Translations under genes and position numbers: made by a program
DNA from: Dipylidium caninum
Taxonomy: Eukaryota; Platyhelminthes; Cestoda; Cyclophyllidea; Dipylidiidae
Direction of reading: 5' to 3'
Assembly (NCBI GenBank): GCA_017562135.1
Contig: QEYB01000952.1
Span: 248,001 to 312,000, forward strand
DNA length: 64,000 nt
In this document: piece by piece, positions 41,223-52,755 of the stretch
Layout: every line of letters begins with the position of its first letter
Numbering within the stretch: the first letter of the stretch is position 1
Notes under the pieces: model-generated
Database searches by the model: none
The model's input: the letters and a program-made list of their open reading frames with translations, nothing else
What the model was told of the DNA's origin: nothing

Positions 41223-42956
41223 TCTCAGCAGTTGACAAAATTGTGGCCGAGTTAAAGTAGGTCAAGTTAGTTTCGTCAAACAAAATTTTGATAAAAAGGT
41301 AAATAATAGCACTTCCAATACAGTTGGTTTATATATAGACGTCCAGTTTTGTAACAATCCTTCAAATATTTGCGCGTGTGTTGCGTGACAAACCTCCATT
41401 TTTCGAGAAGAGGAAAAAGTCAAGTTAAAATGCTTGAGCAACTTGGAATCGTACTTGGTATTAACTGAAATATAGGTGGACATTTACACATAGCCAATTG
41501 AACTGCGACACTATTGTTAATTTCCTGTAAAATTATCATTATAACCGAAACTGTAGCAAGTTATGCGCAACGGATTAATCTATTGAGGTCACCAACTTTT
41601 TCATTTCTATTGTAACCGTGATACCGTTAACAATGGAATATTGCACTGTGACTGAAGATAATATTTAAGTGGACCGATTCGATGTCTGGATGCTTAGAGT
41701 GCGCAGGGGCTTTTAAATTTACTCATAACATTGACATTGGTCTTTCAGTGTTTTAATGTGGTGGAGCAGTAGGGTTTCAGCAAAGTCCCTTAGCTAGCAA
41801 CTTTTAATATACCAAAATGAAGTTTATTCAAGACTTAAAGGCGTCCACTGTACTCATGAGTTATCTCTGTCTTCTCATGCAAGAGTTATGACGACTATAA
41901 TACTTTTCGACGCAGTAGAGAAGTGACATAGCGCCCAAACTCTTCGGCAACCGGCAACATGTAGCCCATTTTGGTTTAATTTGATGTGTCTATGTTCTAC
42001 TGATACGCCTAATACAAGCTTGCAATCATGGTCATCCGATACCTAACACTCAATTTTGTGTGTACATTTGGTACATGATTTGAAATTACTGCGTATACCG
42101 ATTAGGTCCCAATTAACATATTTAAGCTCTAGCTCCTCCACCTGAATACTTCTGCAAATGAGGCAACCTACGTTATGTTCGACTTTTGAGCAAATACTGC
42201 CGTCTCGGATGTTAGCTACCAACATGACCGCGGTGTAACCTATCCGACTCCGTCATTGACCAGCCTAGCTTAATAAATTGCTGACTAAAAGAACTGCCGA
42301 ATGAACTTATTCTGAAATAGGGTGCGACTTCTTACAATCTCGTGCGCAAATCGTGCCACATACAAATAGAAGCTACTGATATCCACCCGAATTTTCGCCA
42401 GTATTATATGAGGGACTAACATGCATAAGCATGTTGCTGTTTTTTAATCATTACCACTTGTGATAGCTTTTACTTAAGATCGCGGATTCACTTCTATAAT
42501 TAGTCTTAACCAGATTTTACAAAATCCTTGAGTTCGCGCATCGGTTTCCTCCCAGGACCCGTTTTAAATGATGTTTAGCATAAGATGCTGTTGCGGCTTT
42601 TCGATTAATTACCAACTTCCTTCACAATAATCCATCAAATTACGATGATCTCTTTCTTGGGGTCTTGACTTGACAAATCACTCGAAGTCATTGGTCATTT
42701 TATTTGTTTTGTCATCACCATAGCTTCTTACAGGCTGCCTTAAAAGTTTTAACATTAAGCCTCTACACTTTTAAAAACTTTTCCAATCTACAACGTACAT
42801 ATGCAGGGAAATCAAAACGTGGTAGACCGACACATTGACTTGTCTCTTAAAATAATTTCGTACATACATCCAAACATTAAGGAATTATCCAAACGTTCCA
42901 AACCTTTGCTTTAGTTAATATTGATTCGTTACACTAGCATTCTCCCCAAACTTTGC
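41223..42956. other. Intergenic DNA between the LAMP and UPF0728 genes
   Basis: AT-rich sequence with no frame over 75 codons and no recognisable exon. It should contain the LAMP promoter and the UPF0728 3' flank; the first AATAAA I see for the latter (minus strand, 42699-42704) is about 250 nt past its stop. Confidence 0.4.
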
Positions 42957-43345
42957 TTACTTACGAGATCGCAAGTTCAGACTAGGTTTGGTAGAGCATG
43001 AGTAACACAATTCCTTTATCTTCTGCGAAATCTCCCTTGCCTTCTTGTCCAGGTACCCGTCACCTCCTATAATTGCGATACCCTTAGAGAAGTTACCGAA
43101 TTGAAGTTCTTCTATATTGCATAAATAAACTCTTTCGTCCTGTACCCAGACTTCCATTATCCCTCTCACGTTCGGTATCTCTTCCAAAATAACCGTATGC
43201 CCTGTTTTTTCGAGTAACTCTCTCAAGTGGAACATTTTGAAAAACAATTACTCCTCAAGCCTTCCAGCCTATATTTGCGGAAGAGTACAATCCCACATGC
43301 CTTATACGCGCCGTACTTTATGATAACTTCGTGTGGTCTAATCAT
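42957..43345 (-). CDS. UPF0728 family protein (C10orf53-like), 3 exons, 108 aa
   Basis: Exons: 43252-43345, 43097-43219, 42957-43066, giving 109 codons. The peptide aligns over its whole length with the UPF0728 family: EVIIKYGAYKACGIV near the start, FRKYRLEGLRKLLEKTGHTV, MEVWVQDERVYLCNIEELQF, then GGDGYLD. Family members run to about 90-110 residues and have no established function. The two introns are only 32 nt (43220-43251) and 30 nt (43067-43096). Both have GT...AG ends, and removing them restores the family consensus exactly (GLR|KLLEK and QFG|GDG). The second has no stop and a length divisible by three, so an unspliced form would carry ten extra residues. Confidence 0.85.
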
Positions 43346-44591
43346 CTCTTGCAAAATTAGTTCAAGAAATCAGATTTAAATGCAATCACACAGTGTATAT
43401 GGCAACGCTGCACCAGCTTCGTTAATGGTCGGTTAAAATTATATAAGGTTAAATATTATTTAATATAAACCTTAAATAAATTGGATAAAAACTAATAGAA
43501 ACATTGAATATATATAATAATTAGGATAGCGGTAGTCACAAAATTTGACTTCATAATGCATTATAACAGGCATTGGTTAGACGATAAATTATATGAGTCC
43601 GGCAAAAAATTAATTTAATTCTCAGTCTGCGAGAAATTTTCGACACGAAAGTCACTTCATGAGCCTCAGAATAGGGTAGAGACTACTTTTCTTGTAGAAC
43701 ATACTCTGCCAAAGACGAGTATCATTCGTTGCCACTCTCAACCTACCTTTAATCACACCTCTGAACCGAGTTTTTAATACTTCCAGCGTCCACGTTCTGA
43801 TCGAAAATGGTAATCGCCTTAGTTAATACTTCTCATGATCTAATACCTCTAGCTGTTAACTGCTCTTAAAGTTCATAACCAACCTTCGTCTGACGTTAAC
43901 TTAAATTATGCACACTAGACTCCTGGTCGTTTTATCGTTCTCCCGCCGTATTCTTATCATCGCTGGATCATATCTTTTAGGGCCATATTTGCTTGACCAG
44001 TCCATCTGTGTGATTACCATCTACCCCTAAACACAAGAAAATAAGTCGTCCCTCAGGGGGAACTGATGCTTCGGTAGGCTTACGTAATAAAGCCATCCCA
44101 TGGAAAACATTGACACTTAAAACGGCCAATGTGTACGAACCAAGTAGGCACGCAGCAGAGCAAGACCTCACCGAATTGCGCATTTCCTTTTTTGGTAATC
44201 ACCGCGTATGAACAACTCGAACATCAACTTCTAAGCAGCCCAAAGAAGAATTACACTAAGTAGTCCAATCAGGAAACCCAATTATATCGTCTACTGGCAG
44301 AAAGAGGCAGCCAATTTGGAGCCATTGAATTCACCGTTTACCAACCAAGATGCTAAAGAATGGAGACTGTTCAAGATTTCTTTTCATTTGTCCCACAAAT
44401 AAGGACATTGCACTCCTGCTTATATACAACACCTTAAAAGCGATACCTAGTTTGCAATCAAATGTAGATAAGTGCGTAAGAACTGCGTACAAATTTAAGC
44501 TAGATGGGACAAGTAGAAAAAGAGTAAGAAAAAGTGACCCAAAGCAGAGTATAAATAATTGAGGCTTTTTTATCTGAGGTTGAGGGGAATG
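43346..44591. other. Intergenic DNA between the UPF0728 and S2P genes
   Basis: AT-rich; the longest frame (43977-44183, minus) shows no family resemblance. The UPF0728 promoter should be at its left edge. No clear poly(A) hexamer was found just past the S2P stop. Confidence 0.4.
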
Positions 44592-47500
44592 CTACAAAAC
44601 AAGGTAAAGGAGGGCGAGAGTAATGTTTAGGAAAACCAAGCCGGTGCCCAACCAGAGGGCGGTAGAGAAAATGAGGCGCCGAATTTGGCGTGAGCATACA
44701 CACGAGGGCAGCGCTAGCTCCAGCAACGACTTGAAGATGCCCTGACCATCTAGAGCGTAACAAGGAACCACGTTGAACATCACCAACGCTCCAGACAAGG
44801 AGAAGAGATACCTAAGAGGCAAATGTTACAAGAAATTAAACACAAGAATGGAAGGATTTGAGCAACCTCGCCTATTTATTAGAGCATTGCAGCTAAATTC
44901 CATTTCAGAAATCTCGTTTCTCTGATTGAAATATCGAGCTAGAGAAATAACATCATCATGCGCATATTTTGTAATAAAAGAATCTCAATGAAAGTCAGAA
45001 GACAAAAAACGTCAGTTAAAATAATAGTTTACGATGAAATCTTGTTTAAAAATTTCCATGTCCTATCGATAAAAAAGTCCTTTAAAACTAGTAAACAATG
45101 TATTTACTCGAATCGACGTTACTCATACCTAAGAGAAAGTATATTTCTTAAAGCATCCTTGCACCATTTTAAGGTGTACTTCAAATAGTTGCCCGAATAA
45201 GTAAAAATGGAACAGATATTACTCAACAACCATCAAAAATCGAAAAATAACAAAACAGTCTATCCCCATAGAGGCTGAATTAGAACGAATTAAAATACTA
45301 CAACGAGGATAACGGTATACCATTCCGGATGCCCAATAAATAATTAGGAATTAGAATTTGCCTGCAGAAAGTGGCGATGATATCGGGCAATCGACAGGGG
45401 GTGATCTGGGGCCAACGAGGAACGTAATAGGAGATTTCGACAGCAGAGAGAAGTTCCTCCACGGGTCCAAGGAAAAGAACGGCAGGTGAGCGTGCGCGAT
45501 TATGCACAATGCGTATAAGGCGCGTGGCGTTGTCGGGTGGCGCAGGCACTAGGCAAACCGCCCATGCGGTTTCACCACCCCCTGCAACCCCGCCTGCCTC
45601 GGCGTTCCCAACTCCCCCGACCCTTCCACAGTCTGAGGGCACACTGCAAGCCTCCTTCTCCGTCACAGCGCGTGCGGGGAGACAGGCTTGTCGCTGTTTC
45701 TACGATAAGTATACAAATTTCAGGAGTTGTTGAAATAAGTGTATGAAAGTATTGCACAATTGCTGAAGCTCCGGACTTCTTTTAATACAAAGCGAAGCAT
45801 AAAAGCCAAACCAAGAGAGGGATAAGAAATAAAGATAAGTGGAACATTAAAAAATTGGTTACAGACGAATGTGTCCATAGTGTAGTCAATAAAGTCTACT
45901 AATAATGAAAAAGGAAAACGGTGAGAAGCTCTTACAGTGAAGAAGATTCAGGGAGAAAAAGCTAGTATACACACACTTACATACGGCAACAAATATTACC
46001 GTGACAGAAGAGTAGTGTTTCCAGCTCTTAAAAGCGAGGGCAGAGGTAAAAAAGTGGCCCACGGGTTTTATAAAATAATGCTACAATAAAATATAGATAT
46101 AGATTGCGATAATTCCCACTTTAACACAACCAACCTTTATTCAGCTTTCCCAAGCATGAAGTGAGTTTTCAACACGTTTAATAAAAACCAGTAGACTGAA
46201 GAATAAAGGGTAAAAAGGGGTCTCGAATTAGGGTTAGTAGAACAATTACGCAAAATGTTTATTTTTTTCGAAGGTATTTAGAAAAGGGAGTGAAAGAAGT
46301 CAACTAAGCACTGTCACCGACTACGATAAACAGTGATTAATATATTATTAATAAAAAATTAGAAACCCAGTGACATTTATTCACACTCGTGCCTTAAAAT
46401 AGTACGCATCTCCTGAAACTATGCGAATAGGTAACCCTCACCGCAGTGAATGATGATCGGCCAAAGGGCATAGTTTAGCAAAGGCAAAAAAGAAGTGACA
46501 TTAATTCTCCTCCATCGTCTCTAACTTACCTCCCGCAATCGTTAAATATACATAATTAAGGATAATTAGCTATTTACCGTCAATGAATCTAAAAAGGAAA
46601 CTTCATTAATATCAATTAAATATGTTCTAAGTAAACTGTTTTGAAGTTGTTGTAATTAAGGCGCAGAACTTAATTCTTAGTCGAATGGTTATAAGTGCGG
46701 CATGTCAAACAAAGTAAACAACAGCAGTTCTACTATCCTCTAGGGGAAGATATTGTCTGCCATAGTACTAGAAAATTTTACTCAATACAAAATTTAACTA
46801 ATGCATTCACCGCTGATGGTTGAGGATTTCCTTCTAAGAATTTGTTAAAGCACATAAAAAATACTTAATCATCCAAATTCAAAGGATTCATCTGCTTTTA
46901 TTGCATCGCCAACTTATTAATTTACCCAAGCAGCATAAATTCAATGTTCTCAGAATGCACAAAGACATGGTAAAGAGTGGATAATAAATGACGAGAAAGG
47001 CGAAGACCATCAACCCACCTTTGCGTTTATTCCAGTAGCCATGTAAATGAAGCAGAGGTGAGTCGAAGCAAGGTGTGAGGGACAGCAATCCTGAGAAGCA
47101 ACACCAAAGTGAGCCGCATCCTGGCCACTGGCATCCAGTTGATGTTGTTGTGGTTGAAGAGGGGGCACGACAGCGGCCAAATGTCTGAGTCCAGGAAGAG
47201 CTGGCGCTGCTGGTGAAGGATGTTGCCCAATAAGGCTACTGGGAACGCAGTAACCTGTCGATTTGTAGTCCGCTTCATGTAAGCAATTGAACCACTCTAA
47301 GGGTGTGTTCACTGGGCACGAGTTCACCTGAGTTATCGCATCACCGAGCTGGAGACCCCGGGGGCCAGTAAAGACGGAATTCTGTAAACATGCAAGTCCG
47401 AATAAACGTTTCTACCAATGGAGATTAATAAAACCGTCTGCAGGGTATATTTTTAAGGCACAAATATTCAAAGCCTCTGAAAACAGAAAAAATGCACAGG

Positions 47501-49840
47501 ATACATGAGCTAGAAAATATGTTCTAAGTGAAAAATAACAAAGAATGAACGGAATTCATTTACTATTTTAACAATTCATTCATGCGGTTTTAAATAGGAT
47601 ATTTTCACACACCGAGACAAATGGTTGCATTCCTAATATGTTTTTATGGGAAAAAGAGGAATTCATTATTTCCAAGACATTAAACAAATACCTTTGAATG
47701 AATTTCGCTGAGATGTCAAAAAATAAAATACTTACTTTAATGACCCAAAATTATAATAAATGACAGTGAAAAGGTGTTATCGGTAAGAATTACTAAATCT
47801 AGACGTTTTGGAAAATGCTAACAGGTAACACAATAACGACGAACTACAAAAATCGTTTTTCAAGTATAGATTAAAATTCTAAGGGATTTTAGAATATACT
47901 ACCGGTACTGGAAATATGCGGATTTGAGTGTTAGTAGGTTAAGTCTATTCACTAGGAACTTTTACAGCAAGATATGGGAGTTGACTGGCGAATTAGCACA
48001 CGTCACCTCAACTCAATAGACAAATAAGTTGAAGCTTAAAGAAAAGTGTACTAGTAAGCTGACGTTTTCAAATAGGGCTCACTAAGATGTGCAGATTATG
48101 ACAAGCGAGGAAAGCGAAAACAAAAATGGTTTAGCAAAGGCTGAGAGAAGATAAAATAATCGTCAAAAGTATGAATTCCACACGAGGTAATGACCAAAGT
48201 TGTAGGAGAAAGAGACAGTAGTAATCAACTTCATGATTAACAGGTAAACACTATAAAAATAGCACCTCAGATTTAAGTCAAGGACGTGGAAAAAAAGACT
48301 ATGTAGAGGGCATTTCGGATGACGGTTGTAAAATTTGAGTTTGCCAAGCACAATTTTAGAAGTTTAAGCCAATGAAACTAGCATAATATTCAGGTTATAT
48401 ATGAGAAAAATCTGAGAACTCAACGATAGGTTATAATAAGCATTTACCGGGAGGAAATAAACAGATATATAAACACATAGGAACCATTACGTAGTGAATT
48501 CTTACTTGAACATTAATTCGCCTATATTCGATAAAACTCATATTTTCTACCCGAAACATTAAATATCATATCACGCAGGTGTAACCGTTCAGAAAAGAGA
48601 AAGCAAGGCGTCACTGAGATATGAGCAGCCGAATTTGGATGACCATTAAAAAGTAGTGCTATTTCATACTGCAGATTCAATTTTCGCAAGTTCTGTTAAT
48701 AATGTGAAAGCGTAAACAAACTGAATACCTCAAGAGTACGCGAGAGAACACTATAAAAATGCAACGACCTCCTGTGACAGAGAAATAGGAACCTGTAGAA
48801 CACTGGTTTAGCTTAGGGACCTCGTAAGCATTAAATTTAGCAAGTAAGAGTGTGAGTCAACTGAGGCACTTGGGCAGAATCCCCGGATATTACAAATAAA
48901 CATAAAAGGCCTTGTGTGAATAAAATGAAGACTAAGTATAAGTGCAAAAACTTCATCAATTTAATGTCACGGGCAAAGGCAGCATGATGTTTGATGAGGT
49001 TTTATAACAGCTACAAAGGGATATTTTGGTTATATTGTTTTAAAATTCCATCCAAGGCCTAAAAGAGTATCAATTAAAATGGAAGTTAATTAAAAACAAT
49101 TTGAAGAGCTCACTTGTTGTAAGTTGACGATGCCAACACCTTGGTTTACCATATAAGCGGGGCTTAGAATCCAAGGAAGGCCATAAAAACAAAGGATGCT
49201 CAGAATAACAATCACACCATTGTGCCAAACGCCAGCTGAATAAATTTTCAGTTGCCGCATCGGCGAAAGACTGTTCAAATCAGTATCACTAATATCAACA
49301 TAAGCGCCGGGATAAATTCCAAGGAGAAAGAAGCCAAATCCATGGATACGTACGCGCTCCCGAAGGGCAGCTAGAGCATGTCCAGCTTCATGCAGGACGA
49401 CGCAAACGAGGAGCGTGAGTAAATAAAACCCGACTTGACTCATGGGTAAGTTAACGCCGGGCATCTACACTTCAAAGAAGTGAATATGTAACATACCACC
49501 GGAGTTATAACTTGCTGTTCTATAGGTTTACGCATAATTGTATTGTAGGCGAGAAAAACAGAATTACAACACTCAACACCATGAAGACAGCTGAGAAGGC
49601 AGTACCAACAAAAAACCACAGGTCCCAAGGAAACCAATCAACCTCGCCAATACGTTCGAGAAGTGGATTAAGCCTTTGAGTGAAGACTCTTGCTTGCAAA
49701 ACCTGTATAGAAATACCCGACTTTTCGCGAATTTCCAAGTATTTCTGGCGGGTGTAAGGGTGGGTTGATAAACCTGTGTCGACAAGATAAGCAAGTATCC
49801 AAAATCCAAGAAAGTACGAAATTGTTGAAGCGGACACCAT
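44592..49840 (-). CDS. MBTPS2: Site-2 protease, membrane-bound transcription factor protease (M50 family), 6 exons, 520 aa
   Basis: Exons: 49573-49840, 49497-49519, 49114-49464, 47019-47381, 45362-45699, 44592-44811; 521 codons in phase (human S2P has 519 aa). It is a multi-pass zinc metalloprotease that cuts SREBP- and ATF6-type precursors inside the Golgi membrane. The zinc motif is HEAGH (122-126). The third zinc ligand is Asp469 in VPCYALDGQ. Between them are a PDZ-like segment (GPRGLQLGDAITQVNSCPVN) and the cysteine-rich loop (YCVPSS, CCPS, ACLPAR, SDCG, CLVPAP) typical of animal S2P. Exon 2 is only 23 nt, intron 2 only 32 nt, and the last intron uses a GC donor (45360-45361). Exon 1/2 joining uses a GTGTTG donor and is the least certain junction. 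Confidence 0.92.
45700..47018 (-). other. S2P intron 4
   Basis: AT-rich, 1.3 kb, between the PDZ/cysteine-loop exon and the next exon. No coding or repeat signal was seen. Confidence 0.6.
47382..49113 (-). other. S2P intron 3
   Basis: AT-rich, 1.7 kb. The flanking exons join in phase 0 and the protein reads through without a gap (GVGIVNLQQ then NSVFTGPRG). Nothing else was recognised inside. Confidence 0.6.
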
Positions 49841-51142
49841 CCTCGCAAATACTTGCTATTTATCAATTTCATTGATTCATTTTTAACACATCAAGTTGCA
49901 ACAGACGTGCAGAGTCCCTCGCTAAGCTCAGGTGAAGCGGTGTCCCTTGCAAGTTATTTAAACAAAGTAACTGCATTGGTAAATTCAAAAACGCAGTAAT
50001 CTTAATTGCAACCAAGGTATTTTCCTCAACAAAATAACTGAAAGCGTTGTTCGTTGTGGTAGATAAGTGACTGTAAAATCCTAATTTTGTAAGAAAGTCT
50101 AACTGAAAACGGTTTGAAACCTAAAAGCAAATGTGCCAAAACCTCTGCAACGTTGGCTTTCACTATTGGGGAAGTGTTACGAACCCACAACAACAATTTC
50201 GCCGTAATTATGGACAGGCATGTTAACTACTATTTTTCCTATTTGTCTAGATCAAAATCAGCCCAACCCAAAAATCTGATACGAATATAAATGCTATCCC
50301 CTCCGATAAATAAGTCGTTGCATAGGCCTCCTCAGTGGTTTTACTTTTATTCATTCCGCCTTCTGCTTCCATCTTAAACTGCTCCCCGCTTTAGATATAC
50401 TGACCGAAGCGCGTATTGTGATTGGTTTGTGTTAATGCCGGAATATATCACAATTACGATCATGATTCGCCCTCACTGCAAGACCTGAGGCGACAAGCTC
50501 AACTTTCTACCGGTAATAGGAAAAAGTCCATTTCAATTGCATGGATAGGTATTAATTTGATGTGGTTTCGTGAATTTCAGGCCATTTTCCTGTTGTTCTG
50601 CATTACAGTGAGCTACCCTTAAGAAAACTATTTGTTCGTTTTTACAAGAGAGCGAGAAGCCTGGACATTGAACTAGTGGCAGAATTAAATTAGATAAATG
50701 GATGAAACAGAACAACATCACATTAAGATTCCTCAAATAAAATGAAGCAGACTGAAACTTCGTGTGCCACAAAATCAGAACGTGCACTAAAATCAGGCAC
50801 GACGAAGAAATTATACTTCGAATGGCATACCATACTTAGTTTAATTTGATGTGATTGATCACCTCGTTTCCTTCCCTCATTTTTTCTTTGTACCTACTTT
50901 CGTATACGCAGCCGAAATACACGCGACTCCGTTGTATAAACACTAGCGGAGGAGTTTGTTTATAGGGCAGTTTACACACTCGTCACAAGCACTATGTCCC
51001 TGGGCGTGTTCCAGGCATGGCGAATTCAAATCTGAGTGAATAACCGTATGGCATTGGTCGTGCGTTAGACGACCTTGGCCACTACCTGATTATATAATTC
51101 TTCCTCCCGATTTTGTGTTGCATAAGGTCTGGCAAGCGCAAA
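49841..51142. promoter_or_regulatory. Divergent intergenic region between the S2P and EF-hand genes
   Basis: About 1.3 kb between two start codons that face away from each other, so it should include both promoters. No exon is convincing, and no promoter element could be singled out. Confidence 0.4.
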
Positions 51143-51398
51143 ATGAAAACCAACTGCAGGTGAGCGGGTTTAGATCACTGGAACCTACTCATATCTTCCA
51201 TCTAGTCGCGAAGACGTTTTGAAGCTGCTTAAGTCATTGGACCACGACAACTCCGGCAAGGTCAGTTCGAGAGAACTGATGACGGTATTTGACGATGTGT
51301 TCACCCATGAGGAGTTAAAGGCCTTCATTGCTCGATATGACAAAGACGGTGATGGAGAACTTGATATTGACGAGTTGGTTCACTTCCTCACCAAATAG
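51143..51398 (+). CDS. Small two-EF-hand calcium-binding protein, 69 aa (flatworm 8 kDa CaBP-like)
   Basis: Two exons, 51143-51159 and 51206-51398, split by a 46-nt intron. The first exon codes only five residues plus two bases. Both EF-hand loops are complete: DHDNSGKVSSRE and DKDGDGELDIDE have Asp at position 1, acidic or Asn/Ser groups at 3 and 5, Gly at 6 and Glu at 12. So two bound Ca2+ are expected. Length and layout match the 8 kDa calcium-binding protein described from schistosome larvae, which also has 69 residues. That family is flatworm-restricted and thought to act in tegument or gland remodelling; the role here is inference. A poly(A) signal follows closely. Confidence 0.87.
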
Positions 51399-51416
51399 GA
51401 AGGGACCAAATTTTTA

Positions 51417-51422
51417 AATAAA
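51417..51422 (+). terminator. Poly(A) signal AATAAA of the EF-hand gene
   Basis: A canonical hexamer begins 19 nt after the stop codon, suggesting a very short 3' UTR. Confidence 0.55.
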
Positions 51423-52755
51423 TTAATTAACTAATTGCCTCCATTTTAATATTCCGCGTATCAGACGTGCTTTACAAGCGTACAAGCAAATGTTGGTGCT
51501 CCAAGCCGTCAGACAAAAGTGTGCTCACATCGAAGCCTGAATACATCCGGGTAAGCGGATACAAGAGTTCACCTGCGCTGCAGCACGGAATGACTCATCG
51601 GTTAGAATTATTTGCATCGTCGACAGTTAAAATAAGAACGATTAAGGCAAAAAGAATTAAAGCTGCTATACTCTGTACAGGGGGCAGTGACGTTTTACAT
51701 TAAAACATGTGTCTGGGCCGACTTTGTTACATTCTCTGACTCGCGTTAGACAAGTGTTCACAGTGAAAGTGACAGGTCTGATGAGCAAAGCACGCTTATT
51801 ATTGTTTGAAAAGAAGTGATATTAAAAACGTCTACAAGGGCTGCCTGTAGTGCAATATCACGGTGTGAAGGCTCAAAATCTTAGATGAAATATGAATCAC
51901 TGACCCCGATTTGGCGTTATTAAAATTCCCCACAGCCTTTGCAAAAAATAGCTTTAAATTTTTAATTCATAATGTTTCTCTACAAAACTGAAGCATAGCA
52001 TTGGGGCTACAGAAAAAATTATATTTATATATACAAACGCTCTACCTTACCTGTTTAACACTATTGTTGACCTGATACTAAATACCGCTCAACTCATAAG
52101 GCTGCCTCACAGCTACCGATTTCCATCTGCTTTTGTTACGTGTTAACTTATCACTTGCAGTTTTTGTTCATCCGATATAAATCTTTGGAAAGGGCATTCT
52201 TAAGCACCCAGATTTTGCTTTTGTTGTAAACGACACGTAATCGACAGTAATTTGCTTTAAAACCACGATTATTGTCAATGATAATATGATTCAAAAGAAG
52301 TTTTTTGCGGTGTACAAACGCCTTCGATTATTAACATACTATTTGTACAGGTATTGCTTCTTTTATGTTTACTGTTAATGGTTGCCGCTTTTTTAATTTT
52401 GTCCAGCAAATCTGACATAAATTTTTGATGCTCGTTGACACTTTCTTTTACTTATTAATTTTCCAAACCTTAACAGATACTTTGCGCATCAGTTTATTGT
52501 TTGACTGATGATACGGGATTACTCGTGAACGTCGATGAAAAATGTATCCCCCTAGTCTTCCTGGGAGTGAAAAAGTAAAGGCACAATCACTTAAACATCA
52601 GAATATTAGTAGTAACTGATTTCCTAACCTACTTCCACTAACTTCTAACATCGCCGCCAGTTAACGACAAGTCTTTTCGTTTGATATTTATTGAATACAC
52701 CAGGCGTTTTTCCTTGTAGCTTCCTGGATCGCGAAACGCTCGTGTCTCAGGATTT
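51423..52755. other. Intergenic DNA upstream of the 4.1-like gene
   Basis: AT-rich, no supported exon. Just before the 4.1 start, 52730-52750 ends in a pyrimidine-containing stretch and AG (gtctcag), a few bases ahead of the ATG. This looks like a splice acceptor, so either a 5' UTR exon or a trans-spliced leader may join there. Confidence 0.4.

Noticed and set aside
45509..45757. Plus- and minus-strand Pro/Ala-rich frames
   Set aside because: They are shadows of the GC-rich S2P exon at 45362-45699.
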